64,000 bases of DNA from JBBDQZ01 sp040905705 (lineage in GTDB: Bacteria; Bacteroidota; Rhodothermia; Balneolales; Natronogracilivirgulaceae), in NCBI GenBank assembly GCA_040905705.1, contig JBBDQZ010000029.1, positions 62,001-126,000 on the forward strand, read 5' to 3'. Position numbers and translations under genes: made by a program. Position 1 is the first letter of the stretch. Each line of letters begins with the position of its first letter. Positions 25,661 through 33,745 of this stretch are shown here, piece by piece. The notes beneath the pieces were generated by a model that saw only the letters and a list, made by a program, of their open reading frames with translations, was not told where the DNA came from and did no database searches.

Positions 25661-26455
25661 TTGTTTAGTATTCCCTCGTTTAATCGAATGTTACAGACAG
25701 ATTGGCTCGGCAGGCGATTGTGGTACTTCCGAACCCTTGATTCTTCTAACCGGTATCTTCACGATTTGCCAGGTGAAAGATTGTCGCACGGGTTGGTTTG
25801 CCTGACGGATTATCAAACGAATGGACGGGGACAATTCGGACGAAAATGGTACAGTTCAGCTAATGAAAATCTTACTTTTACCATTGCTTTGAAGCCGGAG
25901 CGCAACGATGGTCTTCAGCTTTTTTCGATGGCGGTTATGCTGGCACTGAAGGAAACGATTGAGGATATGGTTTCGGCCCGATGCTACATAAAGTGGCCAA
26001 ATGATTTACTGTATTCCGGAGAAAAAATCGCCGGAATACTTACAGAATGCACCTACAATGGGGCAAAACTTGACAGGATTCTGCTGGGGATTGGAATCAA
26101 TGTGAATCAGTCCCGTTTTCCTGATTCACTTGCACATCCGGCTACATCAGTCAGCCGGGTGTCTGGCGGTCAGATTGCTGATCGTCCGTTGTTTCTGGCG
26201 ATGCTGTTAAATCGACTTGAACCTTATATCGATCAGGTTGAAGACGGTGATATGAATTTGGTTTATCATATTAACCGAATCATAGATGGATATGGCGAAT
26301 GGGTTACACTGATGGTAGGCGGGGTAAGAGAGGAAACCCTTGTCAAGGTCCTGGGTGTTAATGAATTCGGACACCTTGTAGTGTTGGCAGAAAACGGAGA
26401 TGTCAGAACGTTTACACATCAGCAAGTGCGTATTGTTTATCCAACTGACCATTAA
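25661..26455 (+). CDS. birA: Biotin--[acetyl-CoA-carboxylase] ligase
   Basis: The protein has 264 residues from a TTG at 25661; an ATG at 25688 would shorten it by 9. The TTG is preferred because the first residues (FSIPSFNRMLQTDWLG) continue the family pattern. The catalytic core reads DSSNRYLHDLP, TDYQTNGRGQFGRKWYSS (the biotinyl-AMP binding GRGR-type loop, here GRGQFGR), IKWPNDLLYSGEKIAGILTE and ILLGIGINVNQ. It makes biotinyl-AMP and attaches biotin to the carrier protein of acetyl-CoA and other carboxylases. There is no N-terminal helix-turn-helix, so it is the monofunctional, non-repressor form. The stop overlaps the tilS start in TAATG. Confidence 0.93.
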   Translation: MFSIPSFNRMLQTDWLGRRLWYFRTLDSSNRYLHDLPGERLSHGLVCLTDYQTNGRGQFGRKWYSSANENLTFTIALKPERNDGLQLFSMAVMLALKETIEDMVSARCYIKWPNDLLYSGEKIAGILTECTYNGAKLDRILLGIGINVNQSRFPDSLAHPATSVSRVSGGQIADRPLFLAMLLNRLEPYIDQVEDGDMNLVYHINRIIDGYGEWVTLMVGGVREETLVKVLGVNEFGHLVVLAENGDVRTFTHQQVRIVYPTDH

Positions 26456-27993
26456 TGACCTCGCGATCTGAATCATTCTCTTCCAGGCTTTTTTCCAATG
26501 CATCGGAGGCATTGCAAAAGCATTGTTCCCGCAGTAAATCACCGTATATCGCCGGTGTCAGTGGCGGTGTGGATTCGATGGTTATGCTGCATTGGCTGGC
26601 GATGAATGAGAAGTATGACCTGATTGTTGCACATATAAATTATGGTAAACGGGGGGAGGAGTCCGACTCCGACGAGACACTGGTACGTACGTTTTGTTCA
26701 GAGCATCATATTCCCATAAGAGTGTTTGATATTAGAAAAGATGCTCTTGAATCAACCGGAAAACATTCAGCTCTCTCAAATTACAAGGTTGAAGCAGTGA
26801 CCGGTAATTTTCAGGAACATGCCCGGACAATTCGGTTTCGGTTTTTTCACTTGCTTATGGAGGAAATCGATGCTCACGCTGTATTCCTTGCCCATCACCA
26901 CGATGATCAGATTGAGACCATATTCCAGAAAATTATGCGGGGTGCGGCGGTGGAGCGTTGGCAAGGTATGAAATCATTCGACTATCCCTGGATCCGGCCG
27001 TTGTTGTTGTTATCAAAAAAGGATCTACTTGAATATGCCGTGAAGCACAAAGTACCTTTCCGCACAGATTCCTCCAATCTGAAATCAATTTATGCCCGGA
27101 ATCTGATTCGGAACCGGGTTTTCCCACAATTCGACAGCTATTATCCGGGCTGGAAGAAAAATTTAATGCGAATGGCAGGGTTTGGAGCCATTCACCAGGA
27201 TCTGCTGGATTATACCACAGACCAGGTCACCGAAGTCCGAAACCGGGGGGGAACTGCCGTAACTCCTCGTGACTTCACAAAACTGAAGCGGTCACGATGG
27301 CTGGAATTGCCTTCATCGCTCAAACTACCGGTTGCCCGAAACTGGATTTATCGCCAGACAGGGTTTATTGGCTGGAGTCGCGGAAATGTTGGCCGGTTGG
27401 CAGACCTTGAACATGTTCAGACAGGTGCTTCCGTTTCTATTTCAGATCATTATTACATCATGCGAGATCGGGATTACTTTGTCATTTGCCTGCGTGCAAC
27501 CGAAAACAAGTCGATAAACGACCAGACATCCGCCCGCTTCAGGGAGTCTGCGGTTCAGGGAAAGGCGATTACTGCGGATACAACTCAACATCAAATCCAA
27601 CTTGACAAGATTATTGATATACCGTACAAGATATGGGGTTGTGAGTTTTCTGAAAGCATCTATCTTCCGGAAAGGGTGAATGGAATCCTGCAACTCGGAC
27701 GGGAAAGTCTGCCCGGAACGCTTATAATCCGCCGATGGAAGAAGGGAGATCGCTTTCAGCCGTTCGGAATGACAGGCTCACAGTCGGTAGCCGATCATCT
27801 TGCAAATCGTAAAATTTCCGCAGATCAAAAAAAAGAAGCTCTGGTTCTGGTTTCTTTTGATGAAAAGATCCATGCCGTTATATTTCCATACACCGTTGAA
27901 AATGGTATGATAGGAACGATAGCTGAGCACACCCGTTGCCACTCGCCCGGGCAGCGTATTCTTTTAATCAAAAAATCGGATTACGATAAATGA
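26455..27993 (+). CDS. tilS: tRNA(Ile)-lysidine synthetase
   Basis: The protein has 512 residues. The PP-loop motif is AGVSGGVDSMVML near residue 35, followed by IVAHINYGKRGEESD and AHHHDDQIETIFQKIMRGA, the N-type ATP pyrophosphatase signature of TilS. The C-terminal TilS substrate-binding domain is also present (LIIRRWKKGDRFQPFGMTGSQ, then VADHLANRKIS). The enzyme attaches lysine to C34 of the minor tRNA-Ile so that it reads AUA and not AUG. It overlaps the birA stop by one base, so the two are translated together. Essential in most bacteria. Confidence 0.95.
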   Translation: MTSRSESFSSRLFSNASEALQKHCSRSKSPYIAGVSGGVDSMVMLHWLAMNEKYDLIVAHINYGKRGEESDSDETLVRTFCSEHHIPIRVFDIRKDALESTGKHSALSNYKVEAVTGNFQEHARTIRFRFFHLLMEEIDAHAVFLAHHHDDQIETIFQKIMRGAAVERWQGMKSFDYPWIRPLLLLSKKDLLEYAVKHKVPFRTDSSNLKSIYARNLIRNRVFPQFDSYYPGWKKNLMRMAGFGAIHQDLLDYTTDQVTEVRNRGGTAVTPRDFTKLKRSRWLELPSSLKLPVARNWIYRQTGFIGWSRGNVGRLADLEHVQTGASVSISDHYYIMRDRDYFVICLRATENKSINDQTSARFRESAVQGKAITADTTQHQIQLDKIIDIPYKIWGCEFSESIYLPERVNGILQLGRESLPGTLIIRRWKKGDRFQPFGMTGSQSVADHLANRKISADQKKEALVLVSFDEKIHAVIFPYTVENGMIGTIAEHTRCHSPGQRILLIKKSDYDK

Positions 27994-28204
27994 CTTTATA
28001 TGTGCCGGAATCGGTAGTTTACAATGGAGCCCTGTTTCGGCTGTACATCAGCAAGGAGCAACTTGACCGGCGATGCGGATGATTAATACAAGCGTTGTAA
28101 TAAGATTACAAAACCATTATCTTTTATGCCTTCAAACGACGATTTATATCGTGAGCATCGGAGCTGTGTCTTTTAAGTTAACCGTCGAAAGAAAAGACGT
28201 AAAC

Positions 28205-28293
28205 GGAGAGATGGCTGAGTGGTCGAAAGCGGCACCCTGCTAAGGTGTTGAGCCCTTCACGGGGCTCCGTGGGTTCGAATCCCACTCTCTCCG
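28205..28293 (+). tRNA. tRNA-Ser(GCU)
   Basis: The acceptor stem GGAGAGA pairs with TCTCTCC at 28286-28292, with G as discriminator base. The D arm holds the tRNA-Ser style GCTGAGTGGTCGAAAGC. The anticodon stem GCACC/GGTGT encloses the loop CTGCTAA, giving anticodon GCT at 28239-28241. A long variable arm (TTGAGCCCTTCACGGGGCTCC region) identifies a class II serine tRNA. The T arm is GTGGGTTCGAATCCCAC. The CCA end is not encoded. It reads AGU and AGC codons. Confidence 0.95.
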
Positions 28294-28297
28294 CAGT

Positions 28298-28333
28298 TTG
28301 AAACTTCTTATTTTACCTTTCAGGAAGTTTCAA
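28298..28333. terminator. Inverted repeat just after tRNA-Ser
   Basis: Perfect 10-bp inverted repeat: TTGAAACTTC at 28298-28307 and GAAGTTTCAA at 28324-28333, with a 16-base T-rich loop. It begins 5 bases after the tRNA. A transcription end signal is likely, although no long T run follows. Confidence 0.45.
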
Positions 28334-28402
28334 TCTTCCGGGGTATTTAAAATCATTTCTTGATTTCACATTTTTCTGAAATCCATCATTCACAGTAAAC
28401 TT

Positions 28403-28516
28403 ATGGACAATGCCGCGTTAACGGTTGAGACCTGGTTCTGGCTGCTGGTACCCCTGATAACGATCTTCGTCCTTTCGATCCTTAACTATTTAAGAAGTCG
28501 CAGGAAGGAGGCATGA
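28403..28516 (+). CDS. 37-residue single-helix membrane peptide coupled to the symporter (small accessory protein)
   Basis: A short open frame starting with ATG at 28403 encodes 37 residues: an acidic start (MDNAALTVE), one hydrophobic helix (about residues 11-28, TWFWLLVPLITIFVLSIL) and a basic end (NYLRSRRKEA). Its stop TGA overlaps the ATG of the symporter gene as ATGA, so the two are translated together. Size, topology and position match the small accessory peptides found ahead of SSS-family sodium/solute symporters. It probably binds the transporter in the inner membrane and affects its stability or activity. It is easily missed by gene callers because of its length. Assignment rests on context and topology. 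Confidence 0.7.
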   Translation: MDNAALTVETWFWLLVPLITIFVLSILNYLRSRRKEA

Positions 28517-29970
28517 ATTCGGCTATATTAAGCACATTCATCATTTATTTGCTTGCGCTGATTACATTCGGCATGGCCTTTTATCGCTATAACGAAACGC
28601 TGTCCGATTACATTCTTGGTGGCAGAAAATTGAAAAGCGGTGTCACGGCTTTAAGTGCTGGCGCATCGGATATGAGTGGATGGTTACTGCTGGGGCTTCC
28701 CGGCGCTGTATATGCGGCAGGATTGAATCAGATCTGGATTGTGATAGGATTGGCAACAGGGGCATGGTTGAACTGGCAGTTTGTGGCCGCTCGTCTGCGG
28801 ATATATTCACAACAAACCAATGATGCCATCACATTGCCCGATTACCTGGAATCCAGGTTTGAAGATAAAAGCCGTATTCTCAGGATTGTTTCTGCAACAG
28901 TGATTTTGTTTTTTTTTACCGTTTACACGGCATCGGGACTTGTAGCCGGTGCCAAGTTGTTTGAAAGTACATTCAATTGGCCTTATGAGGGGGCGTTGCT
29001 GTCGGGTGCAGGCGTAGTTGTGATCTATACCTTTCTCGGTGGATTCATGGCGGTAAGCTGGACGGACTTTTTTCAGGGAATCCTGATGTTCATTGCATTG
29101 ATCACCGCACCGGTCATGCTTATTTTTTTTTATGAAAACTGGTCATCACTGTTGTCCGGGGTGGCAGCGGTTGATCCGTCAATGTTGGATGTATATAGTG
29201 CGATGACCGTGACAGGTGTCATTTCTTTGCTGGGCTGGGGGCTGGGCTATTTTGGCCAGCCGCATATTCTGGCCCGCTTTATGGCCATTGAATCTCCGAA
29301 ATTGGTGCCGAAAGCACAGGTGATCGGCATCGGATGGATGGTATTTTCCTTGATGGGAGCGGTTTTGGTTGGATTCACAGGCATTGCCTATTTCGCAGAC
29401 GCACCATTGGCAGATGCTGAATATGTCTTTCTTACTATGATTCAGGAATTGTTTAATCCCTGGATTGCGGGGATCCTGCTGGCGGCCATTCTGTCAGCGG
29501 TTATGAGCACCGTGGATTCCCAGTTGCTGGTATGCTCAAGTGCCATAGCAGAAGATTTTTATAAGGGATTGCTTCGGCCTTCAGCCGGCTATGCAGAGCT
29601 TGTCCTGGTGGGAAGGTCCAGTGTGATCGCGGTGGCTTTGATTGCCCTGGTATTGGCATGGAACCCGGAACGAATGGTGCTTGAACTCGTTGCCTATGCC
29701 TGGGCAGGCTTCGGGGCATCATTTGGTCCTGTCATCCTGTTTTCTTTGTTTTGGAGAAGGATGACCCGGGAGGGAGCACTGGCTGGAATGATTACAGGAG
29801 CGATGGTGGTAGTACTCTGGAACCGGTTGGGCAGCGGCCTGTTCGATCTCTACGAAATCGTACCCGGTTTTTTGATTTCATCTATTGCTATTCTCATTTT
29901 TAGCGTCACCGCTGGATCGCCATCGGAATCTGTTCTGAAGAAATTTGATTCGATTGGTACAAATGGATGA
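28513..29970 (+). CDS. putP: Sodium/solute symporter, PutP-like (sodium/proline symporter)
   Basis: The protein has 485 residues and 12-13 hydrophobic helices, normal for the SSS family. Signature stretches are YILGGRKLKSGVTALSAGASDMSGWLLLGLPG near the N-terminus (the SDMSGW/LLGLP block typical of PutP), LPDYLESRF, the GGFMAVSWTDFFQGILMF motif and AILSAVMSTVDSQLLVCSSAI in helix 8-9, where Ser/Thr residues bind Na+. It imports proline (or a similar solute) with Na+, as nutrient or osmoprotectant. It is preceded by and overlaps a 37-residue membrane peptide. The proline-catabolic pruA lies elsewhere (36.9 kb), so the two are not one operon. Confidence 0.9.
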   Translation: MNSAILSTFIIYLLALITFGMAFYRYNETLSDYILGGRKLKSGVTALSAGASDMSGWLLLGLPGAVYAAGLNQIWIVIGLATGAWLNWQFVAARLRIYSQQTNDAITLPDYLESRFEDKSRILRIVSATVILFFFTVYTASGLVAGAKLFESTFNWPYEGALLSGAGVVVIYTFLGGFMAVSWTDFFQGILMFIALITAPVMLIFFYENWSSLLSGVAAVDPSMLDVYSAMTVTGVISLLGWGLGYFGQPHILARFMAIESPKLVPKAQVIGIGWMVFSLMGAVLVGFTGIAYFADAPLADAEYVFLTMIQELFNPWIAGILLAAILSAVMSTVDSQLLVCSSAIAEDFYKGLLRPSAGYAELVLVGRSSVIAVALIALVLAWNPERMVLELVAYAWAGFGASFGPVILFSLFWRRMTREGALAGMITGAMVVVLWNRLGSGLFDLYEIVPGFLISSIAILIFSVTAGSPSESVLKKFDSIGTNG

Positions 29971-30180
29971 ATTCAGAGCCGTGAATGGGTTCCAGGAGAA
30001 AAACGGGTATAGATTCGGTATCCATGACAAAAACAAGCATTGTATGGGTAATAGCACTGTTATTGCAATGCTATTAATTTTATATTTACCTGCGAAAGAA
30101 TCCGGCCTTAAATTTTTTTTCAAAACCCCTGAAAACATCATTACAACGGTGCCGTAAAATGAATCAATTTGTGCAATTTC

Positions 30181-31575
30181 ATGAACAAGACTCCTAAACT
30201 AATCGTATCGAAATTTGGCGGGAGTTCTATGGCCGATGCAACCGCCATGCTTCGCAGTGCTTCAATTGTCAGAAAACAACAAAGTTCCGTGGTCGTGGTA
30301 TCGGCTACCTTTGGGACAACCGATAAAATTATTCGTGCTGCCGAGTCTGCTGAAAATGGCAACATGTCCAGTGCTGAAACTATTCTTGCTGATATTCAGG
30401 AGCAGCATATGGCCATTGCCGAAGAACTGGGTGTTTCAAAGGCCACTCTGAAAAACATTCGTGAGCTGATAGAAACGATGGAATCGTTATTGTCAGACCT
30501 TGCCCGTTCAAATGATCAAACGAAGTTGCTCAAGGACGCGTTATTTGGTATTGGCGAAGGCCTTTCCAGCCGGCTGTTTACCGATTGCCTTGCCTTGAAT
30601 GATGTTCCCGCCCATTGGTTTGATGCGGGCAGAGTTATTCGTACCGACGATCGCTTCTCACGTGCAACGCCAATCTTTGATGAAGTTGAACAACTTGTGA
30701 AAGAGCTACTCGACCCATTGATTCAAAATGGGGCAAGCAAAAAAACAATGGTCACGCAGGGCTTTATTGGCAGCACGAAGTCGGGGGTTCGCACCACGCT
30801 CGGACGTGGAGGGAGTGATTACAGTGCAGCAATTCTGGCATGGGCGTTGCATGCTGATGCACTGGAGATCTGGACGGATGTGGGAGGGGTTGCAACAACC
30901 GATCCACGTATCACTCAAAATGCACGCCCCATTCGTGAGCTCAGTTTTCAGGAAGCGGCTGAATTGGCAACTTTTGGTGCCAAAATTCTTCATCCGGCTA
31001 CATTGATCCCGGCGATATGGCGTGAAATACCTGTGTTTGTAGGCAGCAGTATTCAACCTGATACCGGCGGGACATGGATATATCGTGATGTGGGTGAGGC
31101 CCCACTGGTCAGAGCTCTTGCTATCCGAAGAAACCAGAGCTTGCTAACCATCACCACCCCGGATATGCTCCATACTTATGGATTTCTGCACAAAATCTTT
31201 GAAGTGTTCAATAACCATCATGTCAGTGTAGACAGTATTACGACGAGTGAGATCAGTGTGGCGATGACCGTAGATGATATTACGTTGGAAGACCATGATA
31301 TGATACGTGATCTGGAGGAGTTGGGCCGGCTGAATATCGAGAAAAGTTACGAGTTGGTTTCATTGATAGGTAACAATATCAATCACACGGCCGGGCTGGC
31401 GCAAAAAGTTTTTACAGATCTGTCCGATATGAATGTAAGGATGATTTGCCAGGGTGCCAGTAAGCACAATTTTTGTTTTCTGGTTGATGAAGGTCGGGGA
31501 GAAGAGGCCATTCGACGTTTACATGCAACCCTTATCGAAGGGGAGGAGATGTTTATTAAATCGACGGACGTTTGA
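30181..31575 (+). CDS. lysC: Aspartokinase (monofunctional, LysC type)
   Basis: The protein has 464 residues from the ATG at 30181; a TTG at 30169 would add only 4. The kinase domain starts with IVSKFGGSSMADA and contains TLGRGGSDYSAAILA and EIWTDVGGVATTDPR. Two C-terminal ACT domains (about residues 310-460) contain FLHKIFEVFNNHHVSVDSI and NVRMICQGASKHNFCFLV, which carry the allosteric sites. It phosphorylates aspartate, the first step to lysine, threonine, methionine and diaminopimelate. The single-domain form without homoserine dehydrogenase resembles lysine-sensitive LysC. Stand-alone gene. Confidence 0.93.
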   Translation: MNKTPKLIVSKFGGSSMADATAMLRSASIVRKQQSSVVVVSATFGTTDKIIRAAESAENGNMSSAETILADIQEQHMAIAEELGVSKATLKNIRELIETMESLLSDLARSNDQTKLLKDALFGIGEGLSSRLFTDCLALNDVPAHWFDAGRVIRTDDRFSRATPIFDEVEQLVKELLDPLIQNGASKKTMVTQGFIGSTKSGVRTTLGRGGSDYSAAILAWALHADALEIWTDVGGVATTDPRITQNARPIRELSFQEAAELATFGAKILHPATLIPAIWREIPVFVGSSIQPDTGGTWIYRDVGEAPLVRALAIRRNQSLLTITTPDMLHTYGFLHKIFEVFNNHHVSVDSITTSEISVAMTVDDITLEDHDMIRDLEELGRLNIEKSYELVSLIGNNINHTAGLAQKVFTDLSDMNVRMICQGASKHNFCFLVDEGRGEEAIRRLHATLIEGEEMFIKSTDV

Positions 31576-31721
31576 GTTGGCTGTTTTCTCCACTTGGTTA
31601 CATTCCGTTGATTAAGGGATACCCATTTCGACGAATGTGAAAAAACTGCAGTGTATTGATAAATTATCATAGTACATTTGGATTCGTTACGACTCTATCA
31701 TTCCGAATAAACCAGTTTTCT

Positions 31722-33407
31722 ATGCCAGATTATCCAGCCGAAGAACAAGCTTCTAATAATTTTATTGATGAAATTATTAAAAAAGACCTTCAGGAGAGGC
31801 GATACCAGTCGGTACTCACCCGGTTTCCCCCGGAACCCAATGGCTATCTGCATATTGGACATGCAAAGGCAATCACGTTAAATTTTGGACTGGCCGAAAA
31901 ATATGGGGGGGCTACCAACTTGCGTTTCGATGATACCAATCCGGTCACCGAAACCACAGAATATGTAGATAATATCAAGCACGATGTACAATGGCTGGGA
32001 TATACCTGGTCGAAGGAGCTTTATGCCAGTGATTATTTTGAACAATTGTTCGATTTTGCACTCCGGTTGATTCGGGGCGGATTTGCCTATGTAGACGACT
32101 CCACTTCTGAGGAGATCGCCGTCTCCAAGGGAACCCCGACCCGGCCCGGCACGGAAAGCCCGTACCGCAATCGCACACCGGAAGAAAATGAGGATCTCTT
32201 CATCCGAATGCGTAACGGCGAGTTTGAAGAAGGATCCCGAATCCTGCGGGCCAGGATCGACATGTCTTCCCACAACATGCTGATGCGCGATCCGGTAATC
32301 TATCGTATCAAATTCTCCTCGCATCATCGTACCGGGGAAAAATGGTGTATCTACCCAACATACGACTTCGCGCACGGTCAAAGTGATGCCATCGAAAAGG
32401 TAACCCATTCAATCTGTACGCTCGAATTTGCTTCGCACCGCGAGCTCTACGACTGGTTCATCGAGAAGCTTGAACTGTTTCCGTCACGTCAGTATGAATT
32501 TGCAAGGCTCAACATGTCCTTTACTGTCATGAGCAAACGGCGGATGCTGCAACTGGTCCATGAAAAATACGTTGACGGCTGGGATGATCCTCGTATGCCG
32601 ACCCTGTCAGGGCTTCGACGTCGCGGATTTACTTCCAAAGCAATACGGGACTTTTGTCATCGTATTGGTGTAGCCAAAAGGGATAATGTTATTGATCTTT
32701 CTCTGCTCGAGTTTTGTGCACGGGAACATCTCAACAAGATTGCAATTAGGAGGATGGTAGTTTTCAATCCCGTCAAATTGATCATCACAAACTGGTCCGG
32801 AGACACCATGGATGAACTGGAAAGTGAGAATAACCCCGAGGATGAATCGGCCGGTTATCGCAAAATTCCTTTCGGACGTGAACTGTATATCGAACGGCAA
32901 GATTTTATGGAAGATCCCCCTAAGAAATATTTTCGTCTGGCACCCGAACGCAGTGTACGGTTGAAAAGCGCCTATATTATCACATGTGATAATGTGATCA
33001 GGGATGACCAGGGTAATTTGATAGAAATTCATTGCCGCTATCACCCGGAAAGCCGCAGCGGCAGGGACACTTCCGGCATCAAGGTGAAAGGGACACTGCA
33101 CTGGGTCAGTGCACCGCATGCGCACAAAATCGAGGTCCGTGAATATGATCGTCTATTCAATATCGAAGATCCTGTCGGAGAAGCGGGAGAAGACGGGGAT
33201 TTTACTGATTTTCTGAATCCCGAGAGCCTGAATATTATCCCTGAGGCCTATGCGGAACCGGCGTTGGCTGCTGACGATCCGGATCAGTATTTTCAATTTA
33301 TGCGAAAGGGCTACTATTTTCCCGATAAATATTCCACTTCACAGAAGCCTATTTTTAATCGAACGGTCACGTTGCGGGATACCTGGTCTCGAAAAAAACA
33401 ACAATAG
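31722..33407 (+). CDS. glnS: Glutaminyl-tRNA synthetase
   Basis: The protein has 561 residues from the ATG at 31722. The longer frame from a TTG at 31656 has no family similarity in its first 22 residues. Class I signature HIGH appears as PPEPNGYLHIGHAKAIT, and the KMSKS motif appears as the GlnRS form VMSKRRM. IYPTYDFAHGQSDAIE and GWDDPRMPTLSGLRRRG are GlnRS/GluRS landmarks, and the C-terminal anticodon barrel contains FRLAPERSVRLKSAYII. It charges tRNA-Gln directly. With GlnRS present, the GatC seen at 22.7 kb probably works on Asn-tRNA. A 6-bp hairpin after the stop (ACCTGA 33481, TCAGGT 33502) followed by T residues may end the transcript. Confidence 0.95.
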   Translation: MPDYPAEEQASNNFIDEIIKKDLQERRYQSVLTRFPPEPNGYLHIGHAKAITLNFGLAEKYGGATNLRFDDTNPVTETTEYVDNIKHDVQWLGYTWSKELYASDYFEQLFDFALRLIRGGFAYVDDSTSEEIAVSKGTPTRPGTESPYRNRTPEENEDLFIRMRNGEFEEGSRILRARIDMSSHNMLMRDPVIYRIKFSSHHRTGEKWCIYPTYDFAHGQSDAIEKVTHSICTLEFASHRELYDWFIEKLELFPSRQYEFARLNMSFTVMSKRRMLQLVHEKYVDGWDDPRMPTLSGLRRRGFTSKAIRDFCHRIGVAKRDNVIDLSLLEFCAREHLNKIAIRRMVVFNPVKLIITNWSGDTMDELESENNPEDESAGYRKIPFGRELYIERQDFMEDPPKKYFRLAPERSVRLKSAYIITCDNVIRDDQGNLIEIHCRYHPESRSGRDTSGIKVKGTLHWVSAPHAHKIEVREYDRLFNIEDPVGEAGEDGDFTDFLNPESLNIIPEAYAEPALAADDPDQYFQFMRKGYYFPDKYSTSQKPIFNRTVTLRDTWSRKKQQ

Positions 33408-33480
33408 CGAAATTCGATGATTATTGTCGGATAGTGTAAAGGGTATGGACTCTTCGCATGTTCATTATTTTTTATGGTTT

Positions 33481-33507
33481 ACCTGATAAAATAAAATTAT
33501 TTCAGGT
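33481..33507 (+). terminator. Possible terminator after glnS
   Basis: ACCTGA at 33481-33486 pairs with TCAGGT at 33502-33507 around an AT-rich loop that can pair further, and a T-rich run (TTTATT) follows. It lies about 70 bp after glnS. Confidence 0.45.
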
Positions 33508-33618
33508 TTTATTATTAACTATTATTAGTTAGCTTTTTAGCAATACCTATCCTGTCAGGTTACTTAAGAGTTTGTGTAATTTTTATTGTTCAACCTCTTT
33601 AACCCGAACCTGGGATTG

Positions 33619-33705
33619 GCAGCTATCAATGTAGCTGCATAACAGGACAGGGGCCTCTTGTCCGTTATCCACTTGTCGGTTATAACGGGCCTGTAACCCG
33701 GTGGA
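33619..33705 (+). promoter_or_regulatory. Structured 5' leader of the TonB receptor gene: three successive hairpins
   Basis: Three perfect or near-perfect stems follow one another in the 130 bp before the TonB-receptor ATG. They are GCAGCTA/TAGCTGC at 33619-33625 and 33632-33638; GGACA/TGTCC around 33645-33663; and CCGTTAT/ATAACGG at 33662-33668 and 33682-33688. An outer pair TCCAC/GTGGA (33668-33672, 33701-33705) is also possible. The rest of the gap from 33408 is AT-rich without genes. The arrangement looks like a folded RNA leader, for example a metabolite-sensing element for the receptor, but it does not match a riboswitch class I can recognise. Confidence 0.4.
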
Positions 33706-33745
33706 ATCAGCAACCACTAACACCTAAACAACCACTGTAGAAAAT

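Noticed and set aside
33690..33715. Resemblance of AACCCGGTGGAAT to part of a cobalamin riboswitch
   Set aside because: The other conserved blocks, including the B12 box, are absent and the start codon follows too soon.
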